From Polydactylus sextarius (Eukaryota; Chordata; Actinopteri; Polynemidae): a DNA stretch of 64,000 bases. The stretch lies in NCBI GenBank assembly GCA_016801845.1, contig CM028927.1:8704501-8768500 (forward strand), in the 5' to 3' direction. Position numbers and translations under genes: made by a program. The first letter of the stretch is position 1, and each line of letters begins with the position of its first letter. The notes under the pieces are model-generated. The model was not told the origin of the DNA and did no database searches. It was given only the letters and a program-made list of their open reading frames with translations. Shown piece by piece: positions 20,774 through 34,124 of this stretch.

Positions 20774-23700
20774 TCATCTCATGTAATGTGTGATGGCTCG
20801 TAAGGTGTAAAGAAGAGCTGCCTGTAGACGGGCTTCCATCACTATTAGGTTTGCATGAATCTGCAAAGAAAAAAAAAAAGAAAGAAAGACTCATGTCATA
20901 TTGAGGTTACTAGGTGACACACTTTCAAGGTCCGTCTGTAACACTTCCCCCTCTAATGGCATTTTATAAAAGGGAGAAAAGAGGACACACTGAAATGTCA
21001 ACCGATTCATTCTTTATCCAACATGTGCAAAAGACAGACGACATGTTAAAATGTCATTGGATTCATTGGTCATTCACTGACTGAATAGAACAGGTCAGGT
21101 GCAACAGTTGAACTCATTCATACCTTTTCCGAGTGTCTAAAGTGCCTCCAGAAGGTGTGGTAAATACGCGCCGTGGTCTGCTCTGGGTGACACGCCATGG
21201 TTTTAACAAACACCTTCAGAGAGCGCTCCAACAGCACGTTCACGCTGCCGTAGTCGTAGTCATCATATCTGAGTGTGGAGAGTAACAAAAGTGAACGACG
21301 CAAACACTTTTTTATTCCACAGCATGATGGTTTTAACAGTGTGTTGTACTGACCGTATCCCGTAGAGACAGTGGATGTAGTTCCACAGAGCTTTTCTCAG
21401 AGTGTGAGTGTCCACACCTTCGTGCATGGCCATCCTGTGATACGTCAAGTTGCTCACCACCTTTAATGTGACAATTTGGATGCATCAAAATGGAGTCAAT
21501 CTGTCTGCTCTGCATTAGTAAAATGATTTAAATTGGGAAATCCAAAACCAGGATGCAAAAGAGCAAGTTCATCAACATTTTTTAAATTAGTTTGTACTTG
21601 TAACCTGTTATTATGAAACAAGGTGTATGAGGTGTGAGCAGTCGCATACTTACACAACTGTCATATTATACACACATCAGTTTTGTTATAAACTTGTGTA
21701 TTTTTTCCACATTAAATTTTATGGATACCTGAAATTTCTCGTCCAGGAGCTGACCCATGTCTGGCAGCAGTCTGTTGACCAGAGAGAAGCCGTGGTCCTC
21801 CCATGAATAGTCCTACACACACAGGGGCACAAGGCACAGTCTTAGGGCTGCACACTATCACCATCAACTAAAGTTTTCTTTTCTTTTTTTTTTCTTCAAT
21901 CTATTATCTATTACCTAATCTATTCAATAGTCAACGTGTCTTAAAATGCTGGAAAGTGTCTGTCACAAACAACAAAAACATCCATCAACCTACCTGTGCT
22001 CTCATGGTGGGTGGTGCCTGCTCTCCTCTGGGTGCAAAGTCTTCATATCTGAACTCTGGATCCTCCACCAGGTGCAGCAGCAGGTCAGGTGGCGCTCCCC
22101 GCACCAACGCTACACAAACAACAAACAGGAAAATAAAAATAAGCGACCAACCATGGGCTAAGAGAGAGGAAAGAGTGTGATACACGGGATATAAAAGTGT
22201 GTTTGTACCTGTTGGTATGCTCTCACTCCTCTCCCTCTCAAAGCGAGTAACCATCTCCTCCTGTGTGCACTCCTCTTCCTCCTGCTGCTGCTGCAGCTCC
22301 ACCATCCTCTTCATCAACACCTCCACCTCCATTGCTCCGTCACCCAGCTGGGGAAGATTTAAAAAAAAAGAGGGAGAGAGAGAGAGAGAGAAGAGCTTGA
22401 GGGAAGTGACTTAGTGCTTTTTTTTTTTTTTTCAAACACTAAATCAACAATGTGACATGAGCCTTGGCTCGTTTCCTCAACTGTTACTGAACCGGCGTGA
22501 CTGGTATGACGCTGAAATGAACCAAATACATCTTTGTCATTTGCCGACATTGTCCCCGTTGACATTTTAAACTTGTCATCCTCTGCAATGAAAAATGTGG
22601 TGACTCACCTCTTGCCTACCGTCCTCGTGAGCAGGACTATGGGGGCTACGTGAAGGGTGACCAGGTGAAGGAGGCTGAAAGGTGTAACCTCCTACGTGGT
22701 CGGGTTCTGGATTTAAGCCACAGCCCCACACGAACGAACAGAGCGAGTGAGCGTGAGCCATCAGGACCACAGCGTGTATGAGTTCAGCCAGCGACCAGCG
22801 GTGGTCTGCACCAGGACAAACCAGCTCCTGCAGAACAACGGGGCAAATGACGTGTTTTATGACACATTGATGACGAGCTTGTGAAATGCCACCACACACA
22901 CAGACAAAAAAATATATATATAGAAAGAGTATAACCTTTTGAGCATCTACTGTGTTAGGAGAAGTCGATGAGTCAGTGACAGAGTCATTTAGGATACAAC
23001 TGAAGTGAGGAACCTAATGTGTTACACCATGTTATTATTTCAGTAAGTGACGAGAGTGTGAGCAAAGAGAGAGAAGTGGTGAGTGAGACACAGGAAGTGA
23101 GTGGGCGAATGAGTGCCGTATCTGACCTGGATGTGCTGCTGCGCTATGAGCCAGGGTCTGTGTGCCAACAGTTTGTTGAGTGTTTGTAGGCTGCGGAGTT
23201 TGGTGGGAGCATGCTCCAGGCCGCTGAGCCAACTCTCATCCCCTCCGGCCTCAAGGAAGCCGGCGCTGTGCTGCTGCACTAGGTACGAGCAGTGATGTCG
23301 TGCAGCAGCCTGCAAAGCATCAGGAAGAAGTTGAGTTATGGACATATAAGGAAACAGATGCAGTTATTATGCAGAACTACATAATGCAGAGGAACTGCCT
23401 GTGCTTATAACTATCAAGGACTCAGAGGTTAAAGCAACACGGCTGAACTTTTCCTCCAGTAGATCACTGTGAGTCTAATGGGTGACATTTCTGAACTGAA
23501 AGCACAGCTAATGTGATTATATATGAGCAATGAGAGTCACTAAATATTTATGGGAGGACCAAAGTCTCGAGTCTCATCTGTTAGTGGCTCGATATGATGC
23601 AGTAGCTGGAAAAGTCTCAAAAAGAAAATGACCTACGAAGTCCATTTGGCATCTGTCAATCTGATTAGTTCAAGATCAACTTGTTTCTTTTTTTTTCTGG

Positions 23701-26610
23701 CTCAGACTGAATTTTAGTAGAATATTTGCAGTGTTATGCAGTAGTCAATAATAGTGAATTAACAGCTACAAACTTGACAATTAGGAAAAATATTTTTACG
23801 CATCTTAAATCTTTTTACACATACATTTATATATGTGGAAGTGAGTTTAAAATATGTCCTTCACCCATCAGTAAATCACTGCAGGATCAAGAGAATAACG
23901 TTGGTTTAATAGTCACTGAAACACACTGATGAGTCAATGACCTGTGACATATATCTAAAACAGATAAAGCTAATGATATCGTGGGAGTAAACATCTGGTT
24001 CTCCTGAAGGCTAAAGTGGAAAATGTCTTGAAACATAAACTGTACCATCAGTGTGACATTTGTAGCACTAACTGTAGGTGCAGTTGTTTGTCAAAGAGCC
24101 TGTTCACAGTAAATTAAGTAACTGACCATTGTGTAGGATTTAGGGAGAACCACTGGCAGCCATCACCGTAAGAAATAGAGCAATATCACTTCAGGGGGCC
24201 AATTCAGCCAAAGACGTCGCCTGAACAATTTTTTTTTTTTTTTATTATCATTATTATTTGTCACTACAGCTGAACAGATCTAGAGCTGCTGGAGAAACAA
24301 CATTACAGTGATATTAACTGTAAAACTGTAACATTGTGGGTTTTGTCCAAAAACACACAGAAATAATAACACCGGCATAAAAAAAATTAAATATGTGTAT
24401 AAATAGAAATAAATCACTTCAGCACCCTTGACTCAGAGCACAAAATAATAGCTGCAGAGTTGGCCAGTATTTTTGAATGTTTCAGTTATTAGTCTGGTGA
24501 TATCTTCTCTGTTTGAAAAGGACAGATTTACTGTAGCTGTTAACAAAACCATTCACAGGCTTTTAAGTGTTTATGATTTCATGGCTGTTTATGTTTATGA
24601 TTTCAGCCTCATTTGACACGAAAAGAACAAGTACAGATGCAAATAAACAACAGACATGGTCACCAATCACTCGCACAATTATTCACACGGGCTTATAAAT
24701 TTGATCAGGAATTATGTGTTTATGTAGTCAATTTAACTTCAAGCATCACTGCCAATAAAAGCACTAACATGTTGATTTTTTTTTTTTTTACCCAAAACAG
24801 TCCTGTTTGTAGCCAAATGAAAGTGAATGTTAACAAATGTCCATCTGGATTAATTGTGTTTACATAAATCTGTGCTCTGGAAATCAAACAACATAAACAA
24901 GGGAGCTAGCAAAATAACACTCTGATTGATGCAACACTGATATAAATGGAAAAAAGAGATGATTCATTGTGCTTGCAGATTTGTGTTCCAGAAAATATGA
25001 AGCCACTTTTATATTCTGATGGTTGTTGTATTTAAGAGATGCCTGAGATTATTTTATTCACGACTGAACATCAGGTCCAGGGGTTGGATCTGAACGTTCT
25101 GGTTATATTGTGCTCTTCTTACCATAATAGCGATGTAATGCCTCCAGTGACGGGGTAAGGGGCCATCCAGCTCCAACAGAGCATGCTTGGCCTTCAGGAA
25201 GCAGCTGAGGTAGGCAGGGTGCAGGGCCATCACCATGGTGATGTGGTCCACACGACCCAGTGACAGAAATGATTCGATCAGTATCTCCTGGTCCAGCTCG
25301 TCGTTCATTATCTAAAGTAGAAAAGTAAGTAATTAAATAAAGATTCATATTCTCACCGTGCTTGAGGACACATGGGCAAAGATCGACTTAAAAATGTTTC
25401 TCTTGTGATCATAAAAACGCAGTATCATGAGGAAGAAAACCTTTTTTTTTCCCTCCCATTTTCTCCTGTGGAAATCTCAAGTGAGTCATGTAGCAGAATT
25501 TCATTTTCAGTCAGTGGCTGAGGCAACACATCTAAGTTGTTGCTTTGCTTGACATGAAGCAACAGGCACCAAACTAATGTAGCAGAAAAATTATCCAGAC
25601 TATTAATTCAACTGTCTAGTGTCAGATACCAGCTAAAAGAGATGTCAGTGATTTTAAAATAAATTTTGAATAAATTCAACAAGAAATCAAGGTTGAAATG
25701 ACATCTGACACAAAGTGATACCTCAAGAGAGTAAAACCTTGAGATAAAACATTTTTATAATCAGTTGCTCAAATCAAACATTACGTGTGTGTGTGTTTTA
25801 TTAATAATTTCATCTTTAATCAATACATTTTAAATGACAAAGAAACAACTGCTTCCAACTGTGATCTCACAGTTAAAACACTGTATTAAAGTGACACCAT
25901 ATGTTAAATGTGACCATGTGTTTTTGGTCAAGTATGACAGATGGTCATTTATACGCACCTGTTTTGCAGGAATGAAGGCACTTGGACCCGAGGCCAAAGC
26001 CCGAGGAACTTCAACTCCTTGTTCCTGGCAGAAAGAAGGAAGACACTGATTGTTGAAGTGAAATAAAGATTGATTGATTTTCTGATTAATCTGCAAATGA
26101 TCTGCTTGATTAAATATTTGAAAAAAATCAAACACCTTGTTTAGTCTGAGAAGCAGTCTTTCATTTTAAAATGTTGAGTTTAGTTTCACATAAAACAAAA
26201 AAGAAAAACAACAAACTATTATGACTGAAAGCTGGGTCATTGATATATGAAATAAACTTATTAACTAAATAACAACGTATTTTATATCTCTGCATTACTG
26301 CAGATTTAAAAAAAATGTTAAAGGGAAACAATTAAATACATATCTTATAAGAAACAGATTTAAATGAGTCAAGTTTTAACTTGCATGAACTTGACCGGAC
26401 CTAGTTAAGACCGTGGCAGCTGGAGTGTAACTGGAGACGCGTTTCATAACTTACAGCCGATAAAAATTACCATAATCTCAATCTAATAACGTTTTAAACT
26501 CACCGACATTACCGGAGAAGAGACTCTAGTTGTATTTTCTCCCCAATGCTGACGATAAACCATATAATTGTGAGTTCAAACGTAGTTTTCCTCTTATTTC
26601 TGAAAGCTCG

Positions 26611-26652
<42 letters not shown>

Positions 26653-27378
26653 AGGGGCGTGACTGCTGCCTGTGGTTTTCAGGGCACCGGGAGGGGGCGT
26701 GTCCTGCCGGCCTGCTTGTTTATGCTCACCGAGTCTTGCATCACCTTCTCCAGTTCACAGTCTGATGAAATAACCCGCAATCTGACTGAAAATGGTCCTC
26801 GGCTGATAACTGAAGCTGATCAGCTGTCAGGTTATCGTGTCTATTAATAAATAATTCACCTAATCTTTGAATTTTATCCAAAAAATGTGACAAAAGTAAT
26901 AATCATAAAGATTCGTCTAACGCATTCTTGTTATTTACATAATGATGATAAATGTAACCCACCTCCTCCTCCCTTTGTCTCCCTAAGTCTACTAATAATA
27001 TAAAGTAGTGAGGACTGAATGATCCGCCAACGTTACCTGTGCAGTGCGCAGCAGCTCGGTCGCTCTCCCTCGTACTTCCTGCAGCGGACAAGACCTGGAC
27101 AACCGAAGGAGATGTAGGAGAGTTTGTGTACAGAGTCGAGACGAACCGGGTCGGTCCAGTCCTAAACCAGCCATGACCCCCTGGCTCAGCTCGTCCAAGG
27201 CTGCCGTCCGCTCCTCCTCGTCTCTGCTGCACAGCCGAGCTAAGCTCTTCACAGTCGGAGCAGCGTCGGACTCTGACTCCGACCGAGGGCGAAAAGACCG
27301 GCCCGAGCTGGACACCGGTCCTGGTGTGTTGTCTCCGTTAGCCTGGCAGGTAACGCCTGTCGCCGGGTTGCTGGCCAT
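20774..27378 (-). CDS. sesn2: Sestrin, probably sestrin-2
   Basis: Stress-inducible leucine sensor that binds GATOR2 and restrains mTORC1; the N-terminal half has an alkylhydroperoxidase fold. Exons (descending): 27037-27378, 25959-26024, 25123-25311, 23127-23309, 22609-22827, 22209-22347, 21994-22109, 21729-21812, 21354-21460, 21124-21268, 20774-20860. Phases join without error to give 558 residues. The start is MASNPATG; an upstream frame extension lacks an ATG. Motifs seen: GPSAFIP, RHYIAIM followed by AAARHHCSYLV (Cys206, the peroxidase-type cysteine), LLAHRPWLI, YDDYDYG (the GATOR2-contact Asp pair in human SESN2) and FWRHFRHSEK. The tail is ITHYMR where mammals have ITRYMT. The call sesn2 rests on synteny. 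A roughly 100-residue N-terminal block resembles SESN1/SESN3, so a different sestrin paralogue remains possible. CpG-rich DNA lies just upstream. Confidence 0.9.
24110..24330. mobile_element. Possible teleost interspersed repeat fragment
   Basis: Contains CATTGTGTAGGATTTAG, the opening of a repeat common in percomorph genomes. It lies in the sestrin intron between exons 23127-23309 and 25123-25311. Extent is uncertain. Confidence 0.3.
26614..26650. repeat. (GT)n microsatellite
   Basis: Perfect GT run of about 18 units in the first sestrin intron. Confidence 0.95.
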
Positions 27379-27700
27379 CTCTTGTCTCGGTCCTCGAAGC
27401 GACAGTTGAAGCACCTGAGCGTTACCTGACCGTTACTACCTGACGTTAATGCTAGCTGCTGTTAGCACAAATATTAACCCCGCGGTCAATGTTAGCTTGA
27501 TGTGAGCGCTGGGTTTCTTCACTGCTCAGATATCTGAGGTGAGCGTCGTCCGTCTTATTTCACTGCGAAATGATCTGCTCGATAAATCATTTACGAGGAC
27601 AGACCGCCCTCAAAGCGACCCTCCGTCTCATACCGGGCTGCTTCACCGCTGAGACGGTCAGCCGGTTAGCTCCGCTCAGTTAGCTTAGCCGCTGTTAGCA
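27379..27700 (-). promoter_or_regulatory. sesn2: CpG-rich 5' UTR/promoter region of the sestrin gene
   Basis: CpG-containing sequence immediately upstream of the sestrin ATG and continuous with the GC-rich first exon. The GC enrichment fades beyond about 27.95 kb. No TATA box is evident. No p53 site was scored. Confidence 0.45.
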
Positions 27701-27959
27701 GATGCTGCAAAACGTTTCAGCAGCGCATTTAAAGACGGGTCGACGATATAAAAAATAAACACGATAACCCAGAGTTTTGTGCTGTTACTAGACTCTCTGA
27801 ATACAACAAAGTCTAGTTTAAGTCTAAATTCTGAATGAATGAAGCACCGAGGAGAGGCGGCAGCTCTCGGCCGCCGGTTTGGTTCAGCCGATCGACAGAG
27901 CTTTTAGTGCAACGTCATCATGACGTGACAAACTTTCCACTAATAAGCTGCGCGCGACG

Positions 27960-29100
27960 CCTTCAACTTACATCAACATATACATGTGTACAGCTTCATC
28001 TTTATTATTTGTTGCAGATTTACCACTTATATTTGTTTTTGTGAACTGTTTCCCTTAATTGTATATTATCACTGTAAGTTGTTACATAAGGAACTAGAAC
28101 ATTGATAAATAATATAAAACCTGTACGCATTAGTATTTTTTTGGTTTACTTTCTAAGAGGAAATGTGCGAGTTTACAGAACAGTGAGTATTTACTTTTAT
28201 TACTCATGTATCTATTTAATAATTAATTATGCACTGTATAAAACATCGAGATTGATAGCAACTGATTATCACACTTACCAGAGCCCAAGACAGTGACTTA
28301 AAAACAAGTTTAAAGTTAAACTGAATAACTGGATAACTTATACATTAAATATTAGTCAGATCAAAGCTTACTGTTTATTTCAGCTCTGTATTACTTCCAT
28401 GGCTGCACTATTCTTGAGACGACTCTAAAGATCCACGAGACTGTGGATCCAATATTGGCCCCAATCATCGCAATATGAAAAGAGGTTTATTACTTTACTG
28501 AACTGTAGCTTGGCAGTGACTTGGTAATGAACAACCATCTAGTCCTCCAGGTCCTTGGAGTCCACCTTTTTACAGACTATAGAGATAGACTGTGTTTTAT
28601 ATACTCCTTTCACTAAAATTGTTCAATTGTGGATAATTCTTTGTGTGAGTGTGTGCATGCGTCTATAAGTTTAATTTGGTATACAATAGTTTCACAATTA
28701 ATTAATTAATATTACTACAATTAATACAATTAATATTTACTTCCTGAATCACCTTTATTTCGGAAAATTAAAAAACATCAACGTTGTACCCTTGTTAGCA
28801 GATATATATATATATATATCTTATATTAATTTACCTGTGTGTGTGTATATATATATATATTTAAATACACCATATATAATATTAGATGCCTTTGTGTGGG
28901 ACAAAGAGTAGAAAGCCAAGCCTTCAGATATGAGGGGAGAAAGAAGAAAACATCACAGTGACATATAAACAGACAAACAAGTGAAGTTGATGTGTTGCTC
29001 CATTTCACATGACAAGACACAGACTCTTTGGGGTTTGTGAAGACTCAAAGTTTTGCCATTAACTAAGAAAAAACCCTTCAGAGTACCATCACCATTTCCC
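27960..29100. other. Intergenic spacer between sesn2 and matn1
   Basis: AT-rich DNA with TA dinucleotide runs near 28803-28820 and 28848-28860. No coding exon is recognised on either strand. Confidence 0.5.
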
Positions 29101-29114
29101 TATGAGGGAAGAGT

Positions 29115-29120
29115 TTTATT
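29115..29120 (-). terminator. Polyadenylation signal of matn1
   Basis: AATAAA on the minus strand, about 310 bases past the matn1 stop codon. Implied 3' UTR is roughly 29100-29427. Confidence 0.55.
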
Positions 29121-29427
29121 AACAAACACACAGGCTGGCTATGGAGGATGACCTTCGGAGCGTGCACATACACGCAAAGGCGTGATCCCCATGGCAACCG
29201 GCGCTTCATGTCCAAAGAAGACCCGAGGGTTGAAGAGGTCAGGCAGAGAAAGGAGGAGACAGAGGTGGTTTGGGAGCTTGAGATACAAGCAGAGGTCAGG
29301 GTTCACACACTCACACACAAGGGTTCCTCTTCAGTAATTTTCAGGAAGTAAAAATTGTTTGTGTGTGTGCTTGTGTGTGTATGTGGGTGACTGTGCAGAT
29401 GTATAAGGGAAAGTGGGATGTGAGTCC

Positions 29428-32400
29428 TTAGACGATTTTGTTCTCCAGCAGGGCGATCCTCTTCGACATACTCTCTAGTAAGATTCTGTCAAGGACATGA
29501 ACTATGAAATCAATCAAAAAGACAAAATGTTTGCAAGACAGCATTAAACCCGTCTTCCCCAAGATCGTATTCTCAGACCATTTTACCCATTGTAAAGGAT
29601 ATATTTTTTTGTTAGTGCCTGTAGAGCATCTTCTACTTTCTTTTGGAACTTTACAAGGGAGTCGCATTCACAAGGGTCGTCCTCTGTTGGAGCAGAAAGT
29701 ACAACTTTAACATTTTCAGTGATTCTACTAGTTTTGTGATAATGAAATGGGTAATGATGCAAGTGTTTATTACTGTTTGTATTTAATGGCAGTTTCTGAC
29801 CTTGGCAGATGTTGATCTGCAGCTTCTTGGCAATCTGGGTCATAGCCTTGAAGTCAGCGGTGTAGAAGTAGTGCTCGCCAGTTGGCTCAGAGGCAATTTC
29901 TTTCAGCTCATCCTCCACTGCGTTACCAACTCCAACAGCGTACATCTTGAAGCCTGCAACATTTACACATTATTCCCTTATCTGACTGGCACAAATAAGT
30001 ATTTTATTATTCTACTTACACCTCACTCGAGTATTAACATGCAATCTTCCTCTCACCATGTTCCTTGGCTTTCTTGGCGGCTTCTCCAATGTAATCTTGG
30101 CTGCGTCCGTCGGTGAAGACGATGCCCACCTTGGTGACTCCGGGTCTTGCACCCTGGCTAGGGTTGAAGCTGTTGTCCACCAGATAGCGGAGGGCCTGAC
30201 CGGTCATGGTTCCCCTCTCCATGTAGGCCATCTTCTTCACAGCGTCCTTCAGGTCTTTTTTGTTGTTGAAACGGCCCAGGGGGAACTCCTGTGGGAGGAA
30301 AGCAACAGGCCGTTGACGACGGAAGGAAGCAAGCGGCTCATTCATAACGATTCTGAAAGCGAAAGACAGACACATACCTGTCTGACAGAGCTGGAGTACT
30401 GCACCAGTCCAACGTGAGCCTTGTTGTCAGAGACATCCAGTTTGTCGACGATCTGGTTGATCCACTTCTTGACCAGCTCAAAGTTCTCAGGACGAACGCT
30501 CTTAGAGCCGTCGATCAGGAACACCACATCTGTCGCTGAGTTACTGCAAGCTGGTGATGTCAGATACAGACACGTGCGCGCACACACACACACACACCAG
30601 AGTATGTTAATGTGGTGACACTGATCACAAGTGGACAAATAACCTTCATACGCACACATGCACACACTCACCACTGCAGCTGCGACCATCGTCCATGAGG
30701 GTAAAGCCATCTTTGCAGGCACACTTGTATGATCCGGGGGTGCTGATGCATACCTGCTCACAGTCATGATCCCCGGTGGCACACAGGTCCGACACTGTGT
30801 GTGTGTGTGCGTGCAGAACACACACGTACACACAGTAAATACGTAGAGGCACATACACACACACACAGAAGGGGGGTGGGGGTGTTGGAGTTAGGAGGAG
30901 AGAATTAAACTATGTCAGTCTGAAAAATCTACCACTGACTTTTAATGATCCACTGTGACCTGCAGGTGACCTCAACCATTTTTTTTCAACATGCATGGAT
31001 GATGCATAAATCCAGTGGATCCTTAAAACAAACAGGTGGAGAATATTGGAGTAGCCTTAAATAAACATCTGCTTGTTGATTTCTAAATGTGATGCTCAGG
31101 CTCATCCAATGACAATCCAGCACTGCGATCATGCAGCTCTGCCCTTGGATGAAAAAGTCTGCAGTATGACCGGCTGCTGCAAAGCGGGTGGCAGGCAGCA
31201 GTCGAAAACCGCCGCAGACTGAGAGCGCCGAAGGGCATCATTAATTAGAGATTTAATCATTCACTAATGGATCGGTAATTATAGACAGATCAGTCTCGCC
31301 TCTTGGTTATGTGAGAGACGACTGAAGAACAGGAGCGAATTTCGTTCCAAAAAGGTTGTTCCTGCCCGAATGCCCTTATGCACTGGGAATATTAAATGAG
31401 AGGCTAAATGAATGTACTGTGGTCCTGTTGAGGAAGAGCAGAGCACAGGACAAAAGGGAGGGAACAATAAATTGGAATGAAAAGATGACAGTCCAGACAC
31501 CTTACCCTCAGTATAGGGAGGCCAGCAGACAGCTCCTTCCATGGGGATGGTTCTCCCACCCTGACACAATTTCCTTTCAGCTATCCCTAATTATTTCTTT
31601 TACTGAGCACTAATCCTCTCATTTTTGCTTCCTCTGCTTCTCTTACCACAGAAGGCCTCCTGGAACTTCTTGGTGAGCTTCTCGATGACACTGTAGCTCT
31701 CCACGTAGTCCACGTGGTCATCCAGAGGATCGCTGGCCATCTGCTTCAGGGTACTCATGTCCACGCGTCCCACACCGATGGCAAAAATCTCAATGCCGGC
31801 GTCACGTGCGCGCTGAGCGATCTCCTTCACATTGTCCTGAGGACGCCCATCTGTCACAATAATGGCAACCTGTGATGGAAAAGGCCCAAAGTTAGAGGAA
31901 AGTTAAATTATGAAAAGTGGAGATAGGCTTAATGTTAAACATGCCATACCTTGCTGATATCAGGAGATTTGGCACGGGCTCCCTCTCCCTCACTGAAGGC
32001 CACGTTCAGAGAAAACTGGATGGCCAGACCAGTCATTGTTCCAGTGGAGAGGGGCTCGATCTTGGTAACGGCCTTGACCAGTCCTGCTTTGGTGCGGTGA
32101 GTCTTAAGAGACACCTACAGTAGTTGCATAATAGCAAGATCAGCTAGGATCTGTGATGTAACTTGGTTGAACAAATGACAAAAACTTTTTCATGAATCAT
32201 ATCCATACCTCGTTTTTGACACGGCTGGCGTAGTTGACGACTCCCACACGTGTGGCGTTGGGGCCAACATCCAGACCCTCAATGACTTTAGCCAGGAAAA
32301 CTTTGACTTGCTCAAACTCTGAGGGACGAACGCTCCTGCTGCTGTCAATGATGAACACGAGATCTGTGGGGCGGGTTTTGCACAAACCTGCCGCTGCACA

Positions 32401-33851
32401 CAGAGATAAAGAAATTTAATTTTTTACCAATGATTTTTGTATATATTTGAGTAAAATGCACTGGTGGCCAAAGTTTTTCTGAGTGTGTAGACGGTGAGGA
32501 AGAAAACTGAGGACAAAGAAAATGAGAAAGGTGGGAGGAGCATGGAGAGAGAGGAGGTGGTGGGAGAAGGTGGGAGGGCAGGGGTGATGTATATGGTGAG
32601 ATGTATGTGACAGAAGGTGGAAACAGAAAAACAGGTTGGACGAAGGCAACAGGGGTGGAGAAAAGGAAAGGTGAGAAACTGAGAGAAGCTGAGGAAAGTC
32701 TTGCCACAGAAATAAGGATGAAGAAGAAAACATCCAGTCACCAGCTCTCTCCCCATCTATGTGTGTAGATCCTTTTGTGTATTTTATATTAATCTATTAT
32801 TATTACTTGAAAATTATTACTATTATTATTACTTGAAAAACATAAAAAACACGAGTTGGGATAAAAAAAAAAAAAGTAAACCCTGAGTCTTAAGTTAATT
32901 TTTATTCTGTAAATTAAAGCACACATTTTTACTGAACTAACTTGTGTCGTGTGTGAAAGAGAAATAATTTTGTGAGAATTGGTAATAATATACTAAAAAT
33001 GCAGAGATTTCCAGTGTCCAAGTTCAGACTTTTCTGTCCTTTATAAAACTAATTGCCAGTTCGCCAAAACTTACAGTGTGTGTTAAACTTCACTAATCTC
33101 CCTTCTCACCCTTCACCTCTCTTCCTCCAGGTTTTCACCTTACCACCTCTGACACTTTCACACGCACAGACGCGTGCACACACATACACACAAAGTGCAG
33201 CGCGCCAACTGCCACGCTCCATCCTGAAACAGTCACCTCAACTGTGCATGTACGCTACTTAAATCCAGCCAGTTAACACTAACCACAACACAAAAATATA
33301 AAACTATAAACTGTAATATTCACTCATCACTCAACCAATAAATGTCTATGAACAGTAAAAAAAAAAGTGGAACATCTATAAAACAGTGAAATTACATTCT
33401 TTTGCGTTAAACCCTGCATTAAATTTCACAGGTCACATGATTAAACCTAAATGAACATTTTTCAATTCTTCTGCTTCAGTTCTGTTACCACATGAATGAA
33501 TGAATTAATTCTTTTGGTTCATACACACAGTGCTGCTGGGGAATATATGGAAAAAGACTGAGCCCAGACAAGAAATAAAGTTGTCTCCATCACTGAGTCA
33601 AACCAACCTGTTGAGGTCAGTTCAGATGGTGATTCAGACTGAGGAGATATTCTCTCAGTTAACATTTTTTAGGATAAGGAGTAAAAAACGCAACATTCAG
33701 ACACAACAGCATCACCAGACAGGACCGCGATTGACTTTAGGGGCGAAAGGTCATTGTTCTTACCCATGGCGGCAGCCGTGCGGAGGTCCACGGAGGCTTG
33801 AGCTCCTATTAGGCCAAGCAGCAGCAGGAACAACAGCGGGGTAGGCGTCAT
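29428..33851 (-). CDS. matn1: Matrilin-1 (cartilage matrix protein)
   Basis: Secreted adaptor of cartilage extracellular matrix that trimerises and links collagen and proteoglycan networks. Exons (descending): 33764-33851, 32209-32393, 31950-32114, 31647-31869, 30672-30794, 30378-30550, 30057-30288, 29801-29953, 29603-29683, 29428-29477. All phases join; 490 residues against about 496 in human. Order of domains: signal peptide (hydrophobic LLFLLLLGLIG), vWFA1 (about 35-220, MIDAS DSSRS), one EGF-like module (about 221-262, CATGDHDCEQVC), vWFA2 (about 265-440, MIDAS DGSKS) and a C-terminal coiled coil ending LLENKIV. The single EGF flanked by two vWFA domains identifies matrilin-1 rather than matrilins 2-4. 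The final intron is AT-AC and is listed separately. Chondrocyte expression is known for the family and not read from the DNA. Confidence 0.95.
29478..29602 (-). other. matn1: U12-type AT-AC intron in matn1
   Basis: The last matn1 intron (125 bp) has no GT-AG solution that keeps frame. Instead the exon is followed by ATATCCTTT, the exact U12 5' splice consensus. The intron ends TTAC, and TCCTTGAC (29488-29495) matches the U12 branch site, with its A 11 bases from the end. Splicing there joins Lys-Lys-Leu to Glu-Ser-Met-Ser-Lys in phase 1, completing the coiled coil. Mammalian and avian matrilin-1 genes are classic AT-AC intron examples, so the feature is conserved. Confidence 0.93.
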
Positions 33852-34074
33852 GGTGATAGTGACAGAAGGGTAATGACCAAAGGCAAGGGTCCGAGCACGT
33901 CCACAGACGGTCCTGGAGTGAGAAGCCAGAAAGGAGACAGAGCAGGGCAAAGGGAGTTCCAGGCGAGGGGGACAGCCACAAAGTGAGACTGAGTGACTCT
34001 GAGCTGCAGGTTATCAATGCAAGTGCTTCACACACTCAGCCCACAGACAGCCCCCCCTCTAAAACTCCTATGTA

Positions 34075-34078
<4 letters not shown>

Positions 34079-34123
<45 letters not shown>
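34079..34123. repeat. (GT)n microsatellite upstream of matn1
   Basis: Perfect GT run of about 22 units, roughly 230 bases upstream of the matn1 start codon, so inside or next to its promoter region. A second GT run follows at 34217-34245. Confidence 0.95.

Positions 34124-34124
<1 letters not shown>

Noticed and set aside
27379..27414. Upstream extension of the sestrin frame before MASNPATG
   Set aside because: The extension begins with GTG rather than ATG, and the MASNPATG codon is the first in-frame ATG of the exon.
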